From Cyanobacteria bacterium SBLK (GTDB lineage: Bacteria > Cyanobacteriota > Cyanobacteriia > Cyanobacteriales > Spirulinaceae): a stretch of 41,693 nucleotides of DNA. The DNA is taken from positions 1-41,693 of the forward strand of contig JAGHZQ010000042.1 in the NCBI GenBank assembly GCA_017746715.1, given 5' to 3'. The translations under genes and the position numbers were made by a program. Of the stretch, positions 16,196 through 24,341 are shown piece after piece; position 1 is the stretch's first letter; the number at the start of each line of letters is the position of its first letter. A model generated the notes under the pieces. It had not been told where the DNA came from and ran no database searches. It was given only the letters and a program-made list of their open reading frames with translations.

Positions 16196-17103
16196 CAGCG
16201 TACTTGGGAAGGGCGCTTGCCAAAACGCTGCTGAAAGGCTTTAGAAAAGCGACTGGGATTAGAAAAGCCAAATTCCATGGCCACCTCCGTCACGGATTTT
16301 CCTCCTTCTATTAACTCGAAATGCGCCGCTTCGAGACGAGAATTGCGCAGGAATTGAATGGGGGAACAGCCATAATGACTGGCAAATGTCGCTTGCAAAG
16401 AACGACTGCTGCATTGAATGGCAGTGGCAATATCGGCAAGAGAGAGATTTTCCTTGAGATTGGCGCGAATATAATCGGCAGCTTCTTTGGCACGACTGGT
16501 GGAAGTTTTGGGAGCGGGTTTTTGCAACAGTTGAGAATAGTTGTGAAAGGGTCCTTGGACGAGGGTGGAAACGATCGCATTTTCCAGATTCTCGATGACC
16601 ATCTCGTGACCGTCATTTTCGACCAAATCGCATAAGGTTGTCAGTAATTGGTAAAGGGAAGAGCCGTAAGGCGTGCGGCGATCGCAACTTAAATGGGTTT
16701 GCAAGCGATCGGCAGCGCGATCGAGATGGCGACTCAATTCGCTTAACAAGTGAGATTCGTCTACTTGTATGGCAATCCCTTGAAAAGGGGTATGAGTTGC
16801 CCCGATATCGATACCGTAGCGGGCGATCGCAAACTGAGAACTATCGCTAATCAAATCTCGACCCCCCATTTGAAAGCGATGATAGCCATCATGGAAGAGA
16901 AAGCTAATTTTACCTGGATATCCGCAACCCCGCGTGTAAGCCTCGCATTCCCAACGTTGTTTGGCAATATCGAGAATTGTTAAACTCGCAGATTGCCAGT
17001 ACCCGTAATAGTCACTTGTTTGCGGAATTTGTTCGATGATATGGGGAAAGCGATCGACGCATCGATCGGGATCGTTAAATTCGAGTTCGACATCCCAACT
17101 CAT
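16192..17103 (-). CDS. AraC-family transcriptional regulator
   Basis: The product is 303 residues from ATG 17103, which has GAGGAGG just upstream. The frame is open to 17172 but without a better ribosome site. The C-terminal 100 residues hold the double helix-turn-helix: NLSLADIATAIQCSSRSLQA and the signature VAMEFGFSNPSRFSKAFQQR. The N-terminal part (about residues 20-190) resembles the AraC_binding_2 (cupin-like) sensor region. No ligand can be read from sequence. It is divergent from ccmO across a 186-base gap, so it might control ccmO or itself, but that is inference. Confidence 0.9.
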   Translation of the reverse strand: MSWDVELEFNDPDRCVDRFPHIIEQIPQTSDYYGYWQSASLTILDIAKQRWECEAYTRGCGYPGKISFLFHDGYHRFQMGGRDLISDSSQFAIARYGIDIGATHTPFQGIAIQVDESHLLSELSRHLDRAADRLQTHLSCDRRTPYGSSLYQLLTTLCDLVENDGHEMVIENLENAIVSTLVQGPFHNYSQLLQKPAPKTSTSRAKEAADYIRANLKENLSLADIATAIQCSSRSLQATFASHYGCSPIQFLRNSRLEAAHFELIEGGKSVTEVAMEFGFSNPSRFSKAFQQRFGKRPSQVRC

Positions 17104-17289
17104 GAAAAACCTCCTCAACAAAGAACCGCTAAACATCAAGGCATTGAAGAGGGGATGAATACCCTCAATCAAAAAATGCTATCTCAATTATTAGCGATCG
17201 ATTATTGATTGGCTCGGAAAATACATTATTCTAGAGATAGAGGGGCGAGAGGAACGCTCTGGGAATATTTGCGCTGGAAGAGAAAACTC

Positions 17290-18105
17290 ATGTCTGAAAT
17301 CGAAATTAAATCTCGCTTGTTGAATCAACGTTCTCGCCCCAACCCGATCCCGCGTCAGAGGGTTCTTAAAGAAAGTGCTTTGGGTTTGGTCGCGACTCGC
17401 AGTTTTCCCGCCGTTGTCGGTACCGCCGATATGATGCTGAAATCGGCGGGGGTCACATTGGTGGGATACGAAAAAATCGGGAGTGGTTATTGTACCGCGA
17501 TCGTGCGGGGAAAAACGGCAGATGTCCGCTTGGCAGTGGAAGAGGGCGCCAAAACCGCCGAACAGTTCGGACAATTGATCGGTAAAATGGTGCTTCCCCG
17601 TCCCCTCCCCAATTTAGAAGTGATTTTTCCCATCGGCACTCACGCGATCGAGATGGCGCAGGAACAACGGGGTTACAGCCGTTTGAGCAATCAATCCCTC
17701 GGTTTGTTGGAAACGCGGGGCTTTCCGGCGATGGTGGGGGCTTCGGATGCGATGTTAAAATCGGCGGACGTACAATTGGCGGGTTATGAGACAATTGGAG
17801 ATGGGTTATGTACGGCGATCGTGCGAGGAACGGTGGCAAATGTTGCCGTGGCGGTAGAAGCGGGAATGTACGAAGCGGAACGCATCGGGGACTTTAGTGC
17901 GGTGATGGTGATTCCCAGACCGTTAGAGGATTTAGAGCATACCCTGCCGGTAGCAGAATACTGGCTGGAAAAACCGGATCCCTTACCGTTGTTAATGCCC
18001 AAGTCAGACCGACAAAAACAGCGAGAAACTGTTGCTTTACCAGAATTGGAAAAAGTTCCCGTGCGGTTTCAACAAAAAGAAAAACTGGAAGACTTTTTAG
18101 AGTAA
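17290..18105 (+). CDS. ccmO: Carboxysome shell protein CcmO, tandem BMC domains
   Basis: The 271-residue product contains two bacterial microcompartment (BMC) domains. The first runs from ALGLVATRSFPAVVGTAD at about 30-47 to about 110. The second runs from SLGLLETRGFPAMVGASD at about 139-156 to about 220. Double BMC domains of this length are typical of CcmO, which builds the beta-carboxysome shell facets. ATG 17290 is chosen because GGAAGAG precedes it; the TTG at 17209 would add 27 residues unlike the family. A hydrophilic C-terminal tail ends LEDFLE. No ccmK, ccmL, ccmM or ccmN lies in the window, so the gene is separated from the main ccm cluster, as in many cyanobacteria. Confidence 0.92.
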   Translation: MSEIEIKSRLLNQRSRPNPIPRQRVLKESALGLVATRSFPAVVGTADMMLKSAGVTLVGYEKIGSGYCTAIVRGKTADVRLAVEEGAKTAEQFGQLIGKMVLPRPLPNLEVIFPIGTHAIEMAQEQRGYSRLSNQSLGLLETRGFPAMVGASDAMLKSADVQLAGYETIGDGLCTAIVRGTVANVAVAVEAGMYEAERIGDFSAVMVIPRPLEDLEHTLPVAEYWLEKPDPLPLLMPKSDRQKQRETVALPELEKVPVRFQQKEKLEDFLE

Positions 18106-18539
18106 TTTTGCTTTTTCTTGGTGAAATTGTTCGAGTGAGAGAGTGCGATCTCCACTACCAGTGCTTGACAAATTGGATCTTCCGTAACATACTCGCGAAG
18201 CAAATCGATAATTGCAATAAGTAAGCTGGTCTCCAGCGTCTCCTATCGACGTGCTAAAGTGCCTATCGTATCCATGCGATCGCTATCTTTATTATTTTTT
18301 CGCTTTCGTCCTCTCCTTTTTGGCATTGTTTATGTTCTTTGGTACAAAAAATATCCTCTGGTACTGCATGAGTTCCCCATACCAAACTCAAGACTATCAA
18401 ATTTCTCTGTTTTCATTGCGTTCTATCAATTCGACCCCGACACCCTCGAAACTTTGATTGATTGCTTATTCCATCAACCCAAGAAACCTTCTCTTTGTTT
18501 GCATTTCTGGCTTTCTGCTTAACCAGAACCCAGGTTATC
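18106..18539. other. Gene-poor spacer with a possible broken coding relic
   Basis: No convincing gene is seen. On the minus strand from about 18,276 a frame reads MDTIGTLARR, stop, ETLETSLLIAIIDLL and REYVTEDPICQALVVEI. This looks protein-like but has an in-frame TAG and no ribosome site, so it may be a decayed gene of unknown family. On the plus strand an 82-87 residue frame from ATG 18274 or GTG 18259 is hydrophobic at its start but has no homology I recognise. Both are weak. Confidence 0.3.
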
Positions 18540-19463
18540 TTAATCATTCATTGCCATCAAAAGCCGATCGCAAATCGCCCACCGTTCCGATCCTCGCTTA
18601 ATCCACTGATGCTTACTCTCATCATAATTGCGCTGTTGTTCGATCGCCCGCTTGAGACGTTCCTTTTGTTGAGAAGGAAGATGGGACAGCATCTCCTCCG
18701 CAACCCGCAAAGCACTCATTTGCTCGAACGCTGAATCCGGAGACGCGATCGCCGCCAAAACTGGAGAAAAATACTTCTCCGTCTCCTGCATTTTCGCCAA
18801 ACAAGACAGCCCCACCAAACGCTGTCCCTGATGTTGGGACTGCAAATGAGCAAAAATTTCCGACTCCGATAAATTCGCCGAATCCACCAGCGATCGCATT
18901 CCCCCCGCCACCGCCTCAAACAAAAAATTGCGCCGAGTCCCCGAAGGATACTCTTCCTGCAATATCTGATATCGATCGCATAGCTTACTTAAATCCTGCC
19001 GCGCCCGTTCCGGGGAAACGCGATCGCAAACATCTTCTATCAACCGTTCGCGAATTTCTCGCAATTGCCCCCGTTCCCGATAGGGGGCGGTTTCCTCCGC
19101 ATCTTCCAACACCACCTTAAACGCTCCCACCACCTCATCGCGGGTTTGCGGGGCAATCGTCTGTAAAATCCCCTCCAGCCCTCCCGTACTGAATCCTCCC
19201 GTGGGCGTATCGATGCGCCCGCCGACTAAAGCCAGTAATTTAATCCCTACTGGCAGCCACACCGCTGCCAATAATAAAACTGTCGTATTTCGCACCCCAA
19301 AATTAAAGACAAATCCCCCTTCCTCCGTCCAACTCACTTCGAACAAACTCAAAAATGCCAGCAATAGTATGGGCTTCAACCAAACTGCGGGCAAGCGCAA
19401 CAGCGATCGCAATAATTGAGCGATCGTTTCGAGTTTGACGGGGGAAGGAAGGCGATCGGACAT
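18540..19463 (-). CDS. Conserved-type cyanobacterial membrane protein, function unknown
   Basis: The product is 307 residues. Two hydrophobic segments lie near the N-terminus: about 28-45 (AVWLKPILLLAFLSLFEV) and about 58-82 (TTVLLLAAVWLPVGIKLLAL). A long, charged, helical cytoplasmic-type region follows from about residue 105. That region contains EIRERLIEDVCDRVSPERAR and HLQSQHQGQRLVGLSCLAKM, the latter with a HEAT-like helix-turn-helix flavour. No catalytic motif is visible. The gene is flanked by the ccmO-side spacer and the rplU leader and stands alone. Membrane anchoring is seen; any role is unknown. Confidence 0.7.
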   Translation of the reverse strand: MSDRLPSPVKLETIAQLLRSLLRLPAVWLKPILLLAFLSLFEVSWTEEGGFVFNFGVRNTTVLLLAAVWLPVGIKLLALVGGRIDTPTGGFSTGGLEGILQTIAPQTRDEVVGAFKVVLEDAEETAPYRERGQLREIRERLIEDVCDRVSPERARQDLSKLCDRYQILQEEYPSGTRRNFLFEAVAGGMRSLVDSANLSESEIFAHLQSQHQGQRLVGLSCLAKMQETEKYFSPVLAAIASPDSAFEQMSALRVAEEMLSHLPSQQKERLKRAIEQQRNYDESKHQWIKRGSERWAICDRLLMAMND

Positions 19464-19471
19464 AGCGGGTG

Positions 19472-19506
19472 ATAATTGATAATTGATAATTGATAATTGA
19501 TAATTG
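19472..19506. repeat. Five tandem copies of ATAATTG
   Basis: The heptamer ATAATTG is repeated five times without interruption, just upstream of the membrane protein start at 19463. This is a typical short repeat in cyanobacterial spacers. It might alter promoter spacing for the minus-strand gene. Confidence 0.85.
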
Positions 19507-19579
19507 AAATGGCTTGCAGGGTTGTTGTTCTTTATCGTATCATTAGAGATCGCGTGTCCAACACAAGCTCGGATCGGGT

Positions 19580-19627
19580 TGAGACATCTCTAAAAAGCTA
19601 ATTTATGCCGAGTCTCATCAATTAGCT
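19580..19627 (+). promoter_or_regulatory. Possible pseudoknot in the rplU leader
   Basis: AGCTAATT (19596-19603) pairs perfectly with AATTAGCT (19620-19627) across a 16-base loop. That loop contains GTCTCA (19612-19617), which can pair with upstream TGAGAC (19580-19585). The order a-b-a'-b' is that of an H-type pseudoknot, or of two mutually exclusive stems. It lies 36-83 bases before the rplU start. Ribosomal protein leaders often bind their own product, and an L21 leader RNA is known in Firmicutes; a cyanobacterial counterpart is my inference. Confidence 0.4.
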
Positions 19628-19662
19628 ACCTGTACGGCCTCTATTCTTAAGGATTGATAACC

Positions 19663-20280
19663 ATGACCTACGCGATCGTCGAAACGGGAGGAAAACAAAT
19701 GCGCGTCGAACCCGGACGCTTTTACGATATCGAACTCCTCCACGTCGATCCCGATGAATCTTACAGCATTGATAAAGTCCTACTCGTTCATCACGACGAC
19801 GATATTCAAATCGGACAGCCTTTCGTTGAAGGGGCAATTGTAGAAGGGACGGTAGTGCGACACTTCCGGGGACGCAAAGTTATTGTTTACAAAATGCGCC
19901 CCAAGAAGAAAACTCGCAAAAAACGCGGACACCGCCAAGAAATCACCCGCCTGATGATTAATTCCATTAAGCTCAATGGTTCGATTTTAGCAGAAGCCGA
20001 TATTAGCGAATTTGAGGCGGAAAGCCCCAATCTCGTACCCATCGTTGAAGCGGAAGAGACTCTCGAAACCGAAGCTCAGTCTATCGAGGAAGTGGAAGAA
20101 ACAGTTGATGTTGTTTCTGAAGAAGTTGAAATTAAACCCGTTTCTGAGGTTGAAGATGCAACAGAGGAAGAAATAGAAGAACCTGTTGCCGAAGCTGAAA
20201 CCGAAACCGAGGCATCTGTTACTGAAAAGTCAGAAGAAACTGTCGAAGTCACTTCTGAAAGTGTAACCGAAGAAGAATAA
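19663..20280 (+). CDS. rplU: Large subunit ribosomal protein bL21 with a long acidic C-terminal tail
   Basis: The first 104 or so residues are a normal L21: [20 protein letters not shown] at the start, then [20 protein letters not shown] and [16 protein letters not shown], which contact 23S rRNA. ATG 19663 has AAGGA upstream; a TTG three codons earlier is rejected. From about residue 105 to 205 the chain is rich in Glu, Val, Ser and Thr (for example [15 protein letters not shown]), with no structure I recognise. The tail nearly doubles the usual length. It is followed by rpmA, the standard L21-L27 order. The tail is continuous in frame and does not look like a sequencing error. Confidence 0.95.
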   Translation: MTYAIVETGGKQMRVEPGRFYDIELLHVDPDESYSIDKVLLVHHDDDIQIGQPFVEGAIVEGTVVRHFRGRKVIVYKMRPKKKTRKKRGHRQEITRLMINSIKLNGSILAEADISEFEAESPNLVPIVEAEETLETEAQSIEEVEETVDVVSEEVEIKPVSEVEDATEEEIEEPVAEAETETEASVTEKSEETVEVTSESVTEEE

Positions 20281-20337
20281 ACCGACGCAAACGCGTCACA
20301 ATAGAAAAAGCGATCGCCAATCAACAAGGAGGAAATT

Positions 20338-20601
20338 ATGGCTCACAAGAAAGGAACGGGAAGTACCCGCAACGGTCGGGATTCTAACTCCAAGCGCTTA
20401 GGCGTTAAACGTTATGGCGGTCAAACCGTCAAAGCGGGTAACATTCTCATCCGCCAGCGCGGAACGAGAGTTCACCCTGGCAAAAATGTCGGTCGCGGCA
20501 ATGACGATACCCTCTTTGCCCTCATTGATGGTGTTGTCAAATTCGAACGCAAAGATAAGTCTCGTAAAAAAGTCAGCGTTTATCCCATCGAAGCAACTTA
20601 A
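20338..20601 (+). CDS. rpmA: Large subunit ribosomal protein bL27
   Basis: This 87-residue protein begins [20 protein letters not shown] and continues with [20 protein letters not shown], all hallmarks of L27. Its N-terminus reaches the peptidyl transferase centre. No leader peptide for cleavage precedes the AHKKG, unlike the Firmicutes form. AGGAGG upstream gives a strong ribosome site. It lies 57 bases after rplU in the expected operon and is followed by a palindromic terminator. Confidence 0.98.
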   Translation: MAHKKGTGSTRNGRDSNSKRLGVKRYGGQTVKAGNILIRQRGTRVHPGKNVGRGNDDTLFALIDGVVKFERKDKSRKKVSVYPIEAT

Positions 20602-20628
20602 ATTCACAATCTGAGTGAGAAGTCCATG

Positions 20629-20648
20629 GGGCGGTCAATTGACCGCCC
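20629..20648 (+). terminator. Palindrome after rpmA, probable terminator
   Basis: GGGCGGTCAA at 20629-20638 is followed at once by TTGACCGCCC at 20639-20648, a perfect 20-base palindrome. A T-rich stretch (TTGTTGTAGTTTTTG) follows. It sits 27 bases after the rpmA stop and likely ends the rplU-rpmA transcript. Confidence 0.65.
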
Positions 20649-20718
20649 ATTGTTGTAGTTTTTGAATTTTGAATTGATAGATTTTGTCAGGGGATAGTAA
20701 CTTCTTTTTCAGATAGTC

Positions 20719-20746
20719 TTGCCTTTTTTGTAAAAATTGCTACAAT
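20719..20746 (+). promoter_or_regulatory. Sigma-70-type promoter for the GNAT gene
   Basis: TTGCCT at 20719-20724 and TACAAT at 20741-20746 are separated by 16 bases. This places the transcript start near 20753, about 107 bases before ATG 20860. The -10 box lies downstream of the TTG at 20737, which argues against that upstream start. Confidence 0.5.
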
Positions 20747-20859
20747 TTTCAGACAGTAGGGTAAAAACAAACGTCAGCTCCTCAAGAGCGGGCGTATTTT
20801 TCAAGCCAAGCAATCGGAGAGGTCTATTGCATATTCAAAATCGCTCGGGAGCAAACACA

Positions 20860-21342
20860 ATGGATTGTCGTCATATTCAATTTCAAGATAGCAAAGCAAT
20901 TATTGACCTCGCGCAACTTCAAGATTTATTCAAACAAGCTGCATTTTGGGCGAAAGACCGCAATATGGAAGAGATGGCGATCGCTATTGAAAATAGCAAT
21001 CCCACGATTACCGTCTGGGATGGCGATCGCCTCATTGGGTTCGCCCGAGCCACCTCCGATGGAATTTATCGGGCGACTATTTGGGATGTTGTCATTCATC
21101 CCGACTATCAAGGCGCGGGTTTGGGGCGTAAATTGGTGCAAACGGTGATTGCTCATCCCCAAGTCAACCGCGTCGAACGGATTTACTTAATGACGACCCA
21201 CCAGCAGCGTTTTTACGAACGCATCGGCTTTGAGGAAAACCAAACGACAACCATGCTTCTCTACGGTAATGCTAATCGATGGGTAACTCCTCTACTATCA
21301 TCTCTCCAGAAGCCAGAGGTACCGAACACTGTATCCGTGTAA
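20860..21342 (+). CDS. GNAT-family N-acetyltransferase
   Basis: The product has 160 residues from ATG 20860, with GGGAG ten bases upstream. The frame is open upstream to TTG 20737, but the likely promoter lies inside that part. GNAT motif A is VIHPDYQGAGLGRKLVQTVI (about residues 76-95), and the C-terminal motif B is HQQRFYERIGFEENQTTTML. The sequence FARATSDGIYRATIWDVVIH is typical of the cyanobacterial ycf52-like acetyltransferases. The acyl acceptor is unknown. The last 71 bases overlap the 3' end of the convergent histidine kinase gene, and the terminal residues from NRWVTPLL onward appear to be an extension beyond the conserved fold. Confidence 0.88.
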   Translation: MDCRHIQFQDSKAIIDLAQLQDLFKQAAFWAKDRNMEEMAIAIENSNPTITVWDGDRLIGFARATSDGIYRATIWDVVIHPDYQGAGLGRKLVQTVIAHPQVNRVERIYLMTTHQQRFYERIGFEENQTTTMLLYGNANRWVTPLLSSLQKPEVPNTVSV

Positions 21343-22102
21343 ACGGATGTTCGTCACCGGGAGAGGGCGATTGCAGAATTTCTAATGCCCCTCCCATGGT
21401 TTCTAATAGGCAGTGAGCGAGTAGTAAATTCATCCCGGGAGAGGGAACGTGCTGGTGCAATAAAGCATTAACCGCTTCGGGATCGACTTTCAGGGGTTGT
21501 CGATGGAGTAAATCGAGGGGTTCGTGCCAAATTTCCCGAGGGGATTTAATATCGATCCATATCCAACCCACATCTTTTTGGGGGGACGTGCGAACGGTAA
21601 CGGCGATCGCGCCTTCTTTCATGTGAGCGATGGCCGTATCGATCAAACTGACTAAAACTTGAGCAAAACGTCTTAAATCGGCATTAATATAAAGTTCCGG
21701 TTCGGGATAGTCAATATTGAGTTCGTAGCTGCGATTTGCCGCTTGCAAATGAATGAGACGCTGGACTTCAGAAAATACCTCGCTCAAAGGGAATGGCTGA
21801 ATTTCAACGCGCGTGGAGCCGTATTCGACCTTAGAAACATAAATAATATCATCGAGAAGTTTGATTAATTTTAAGGCAGCTTGGTGAGCTTGCTTGACAA
21901 ATTCTCGTTCTTCTTCTGGATCTTCACACAGATCGTTAAGAATTAACTGATGCAATCCGAGAAGGCTATTCAACGGCGATCGCAGTTCGTGAGACGTTCG
22001 CGCTAAAAAACCGGCTTTGAACAAGCTCAATTGTGCGGCCATTTGATAGGCCAGTTTTGCTTGTTTGAGCTCCGCTTTTAAGGTTTCCAATTCCTCACTC
22101 AT
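21272..22102 (-). CDS. Histidine kinase-like protein with degenerate ATP-binding domain
   Basis: The product has 276 residues from ATG 22102. A coiled-coil N-terminus precedes an intact HisKA H-box, TSHELRSPLNSLLG, with His38. The catalytic half is eroded: the N-box position reads FAQVLVSLIDTAIAHM, without the ATP/Mg-binding asparagines, no DxGxGI is seen, and the G2 region reads GMNLLLAHCLLETMGG. There is no sensor or membrane segment. It may act as a phosphoacceptor or dimerising pseudokinase and not as an ATP-using kinase. It is the last gene of the tight Tic22-prmC-TsaC cluster, four bases after the TsaC-like stop. No response regulator is adjacent. Confidence 0.8.
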   Translation of the reverse strand: MSEELETLKAELKQAKLAYQMAAQLSLFKAGFLARTSHELRSPLNSLLGLHQLILNDLCEDPEEEREFVKQAHQAALKLIKLLDDIIYVSKVEYGSTRVEIQPFPLSEVFSEVQRLIHLQAANRSYELNIDYPEPELYINADLRRFAQVLVSLIDTAIAHMKEGAIAVTVRTSPQKDVGWIWIDIKSPREIWHEPLDLLHRQPLKVDPEAVNALLHQHVPSPGMNLLLAHCLLETMGGALEILQSPSPGDEHPFTRIQCSVPLASGEMIVEELPID

Positions 22103-22106
22103 GCTT

Positions 22107-22700
22107 TTACTTTTCCTCGATCGCAATACTGCCGTGACGGAGAATCTCCCATCCCTTTCCCGTCCATTTTGCCACAGTTGAGGGTAGCCCGCTTCCTACC
22201 GTAACATTATTCGGGAAATCGTTACCCTCGAGGGTGGCAACTTGAGGAAAAACGTCTTCGATTGCGTTGGCGGTTTCTAAGGGAGATTCGCCGGAGCGGT
22301 TGGCACTGGTAGTGGCCAAGGGACCGGTTTGACGCAAAATCTCTCGGGCGACCCGAAGTGCGGGAACGCGGATGCCAATGGTCGAACGATCTCGGGGATT
22401 CATGTCTTCGGGTACCTCAGACGAAGCGGGTAAAATGAGAGTGAGTGCCCCCGGCCAGTATTTTTCGGTGATTTGCCGCCACGCGACTATTTCTGTAGCA
22501 GAGCCTTGAATATAAGATTGCAGGTCGGCAAAGTCTGCTCCCAGCAAAATTAATGGTTTTTTTAAGGATCGTCCCTTGAGGGTAAAAATTGCCGCGGCAC
22601 GATCGGGACGCGCGGCTAAAGCCGGAACGGTATCCGTAGGAAAACTAACAACCTCTCCCGTTTTGACAACTTCAATTAATTTTTCTTGAGAGACTTTCAT
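22107..22700 (-). CDS. Threonylcarbamoyl-AMP synthase, YrdC/TsaC type
   Basis: This enzyme makes threonylcarbamoyl-AMP from threonine, bicarbonate and ATP for the t6A37 modification of ANN-decoding tRNAs. The 197-residue product is a single YrdC domain without the Sua5 C-terminal extension. Visible marks are VSFPTDTVPALAA (residues 18-30), LKGRSLKKPL (41-50, the K-R-K-P substrate motif), STIGIRVP near 115-122 and TTSANRSGE near 138-146. ATG 22700 overlaps the prmC stop as ATGA, so translation is coupled; the longer frame to 22901 only shadows prmC. Confidence 0.92.
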   Translation of the reverse strand: MKVSQEKLIEVVKTGEVVSFPTDTVPALAARPDRAAAIFTLKGRSLKKPLILLGADFADLQSYIQGSATEIVAWRQITEKYWPGALTLILPASSEVPEDMNPRDRSTIGIRVPALRVAREILRQTGPLATTSANRSGESPLETANAIEDVFPQVATLEGNDFPNNVTVGSGLPSTVAKWTGKGWEILRHGSIAIEEK

Positions 22701-23578
22701 TGGCGATAGGCAAGGGCAAAGCGATCGATTTTGGCAAGGTCGGAGACGATGCGAATATGGCAATACTGCCCTCGCTTTTCTAGCAGGCGGGCAACGGTCT
22801 CGGCTTGTCCGTCCATCATTTCCACCGCCCACAACCCCCCTGGATGTAAATAATCGGGGGCAGTCTCGACGAGATAGCGAATGGCATCGAGTCCATCGCA
22901 TCCCCCATCTAAAGCCAGATGGGGTTCGTGTTGGCTAACTTCCGGTTGCAGTTGGGGAATGAGGGCGGAGGGAATGTAGGGGGGATTAGAAACCATACCA
23001 CTTATTTTACCTGCCAAGGAACTTAGAGGTTGCCACCAAGACCCCCGATAAAATTTTATTCGTTCTTCGAGGACAAGCATTCTGGCGTTTTCGCGGGCAA
23101 TTGCCAGACTTTCCGCGCTCGAATCTACTGCATGAATTGTCCCTCGGGGCAAACATTCGCTTAAACCAAAAGCGATCGCGCCGCTTCCTGTCCCCAAATC
23201 AACCCAATGTCCTTCTGCAAGTGCGGGATTTTGCCCGATCGCTTCGGCAACGAGATCGACGAGGATTTCCGTTTCCGGACGGGGAATGAGTACGTCGGGG
23301 GAAACTTTGAGGGTAAAATGCCGCCAATGGGTTCGACCGACTAAATGCTGAAGGGGAACGCGATCGCGAAGGCGACATTGCCAGAGTCGTTCTAACTCTG
23401 ACAGGGAAACGGGCAGGTCGAGAGACGGGCGATCGACTAGGAATTGTAGAGTTAAAGCACTACATTCCTCCAATTCTCGCAACAGCCAATCTACCTCCTC
23501 TGGCGGAATTCCTGCCGCGATCGCCCCTTCTCGAGCCCTCTGTCGCCACCCTTGTAGTTCTCGACCCGAAATGATCAC
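22697..23578 (-). CDS. prmC: Release factor glutamine methyltransferase PrmC
   Basis: PrmC methylates the glutamine of the GGQ motif in release factors RF1 and RF2. The 293-residue product starts at GTG 23578, seven bases after the Tic22 stop. The N-terminal helical domain is followed by the methyltransferase domain with DLGTGSG at 127-133 (SAM binding) and NPPY at 198-201, which holds the substrate glutamine. LIPRPETEILVD near 97-108 is also a PrmC signature. An in-frame extension to 23668 overlaps the Tic22 gene and is not likely used. Confidence 0.95.
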   Translation of the reverse strand: MIISGRELQGWRQRAREGAIAAGIPPEEVDWLLRELEECSALTLQFLVDRPSLDLPVSLSELERLWQCRLRDRVPLQHLVGRTHWRHFTLKVSPDVLIPRPETEILVDLVAEAIGQNPALAEGHWVDLGTGSGAIAFGLSECLPRGTIHAVDSSAESLAIARENARMLVLEERIKFYRGSWWQPLSSLAGKISGMVSNPPYIPSALIPQLQPEVSQHEPHLALDGGCDGLDAIRYLVETAPDYLHPGGLWAVEMMDGQAETVARLLEKRGQYCHIRIVSDLAKIDRFALAYRQ

Positions 23579-23585
23579 GTTCTGC

Positions 23586-24341
23586 TTATTGTTGTTGCTG
23601 GCGGAGCAAATTGATATATTCGAGGGAGGCTTGGGTGGGAATGAGAACGATTTTTTCGAGTTCCGCACTATCGTTTTGCTCGAGGGTTTGAATCACGCCT
23701 TCTAAGGGAATAGCTTGGATTTGCACCGTATTGGCTAAAGAAGGCTGTTGTTCTTTAAATCGCGCGACCATTTGTTCGAGGCGTTCTTTCTCAAAGAAGA
23801 AGGGAATCACCTGCTCGTTGTTTTGTTGCAGGGTCAAATAACCGCCTTCGTTACCGCCTTTGGCGACAAAGAGGGGAACGCCTTGAAAGTCTTGTGCGGA
23901 GTTGACTTGTTCGGCGAGCTCGACTTGGCGGGTCGTGGGGACGTAAGTAAAGTTAACTCCTTCTGTTTGAGTTCCATTGCGGCGATCGAGTTGATAGATA
24001 TCTCCTAAAGAAACGGGAATAATTTGGAGCTTATTCCCCAAATTGGGATTTTCTTGTTTGAGACGATTGATAAATGCTTCTGCATCTCCCGGATTGATAA
24101 AAACACCGGCAACGCTATCGCCGTCGGCATTGCTTGTATTTTGTTGGTCGGGAATTCTGGCAACTAGAGGCGCGCCATTTTCATCGGCAACGGCAAATAC
24201 GGGAACGCTTTGCAGCCGTTCGATAATCTGAGCTTCAGTGAGAGCGAGTGCTTCTAATGCGCCAGCAAACCACGTACCGGTCAGGGTAACTCCCGCTACC
24301 CCCAACGCTAAACACCAACGAACCAGAGATTTCATTTTCAT
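23586..24341 (-). CDS. Tic22-family protein
   Basis: The 251-residue product has a signal peptide at residues about 1-34 (VRWCLALGVAGVTLTGTWFA, then AGALEALA). Two Tic22-like repeats follow, each with a VFAVADENGAPLVARI-like or VPLFVAKGGNEGGYLTL strand pattern. The repeats also carry INPGDAEAFINRLKQENPNL and FFFEKERLEQMVARFKEQQP. Tic22 proteins act in the periplasm of cyanobacteria and in the chloroplast intermembrane space as chaperone-like factors for outer-envelope biogenesis. ATG 24341 is used, with GAGG ten bases upstream. It is the first gene of a four-gene minus-strand cluster with prmC. Confidence 0.9.
   Translation of the reverse strand: MKMKSLVRWCLALGVAGVTLTGTWFAGALEALALTEAQIIERLQSVPVFAVADENGAPLVARIPDQQNTSNADGDSVAGVFINPGDAEAFINRLKQENPNLGNKLQIIPVSLGDIYQLDRRNGTQTEGVNFTYVPTTRQVELAEQVNSAQDFQGVPLFVAKGGNEGGYLTLQQNNEQVIPFFFEKERLEQMVARFKEQQPSLANTVQIQAIPLEGVIQTLEQNDSAELEKIVLIPTQASLEYINLLRQQQQ

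Noticed and set aside
18251..18522. Overlapping plus-strand ORFs of 68 and 87 residues after ccmO
   Set aside because: No ribosome site, no recognised family, and they overlap each other in different frames.
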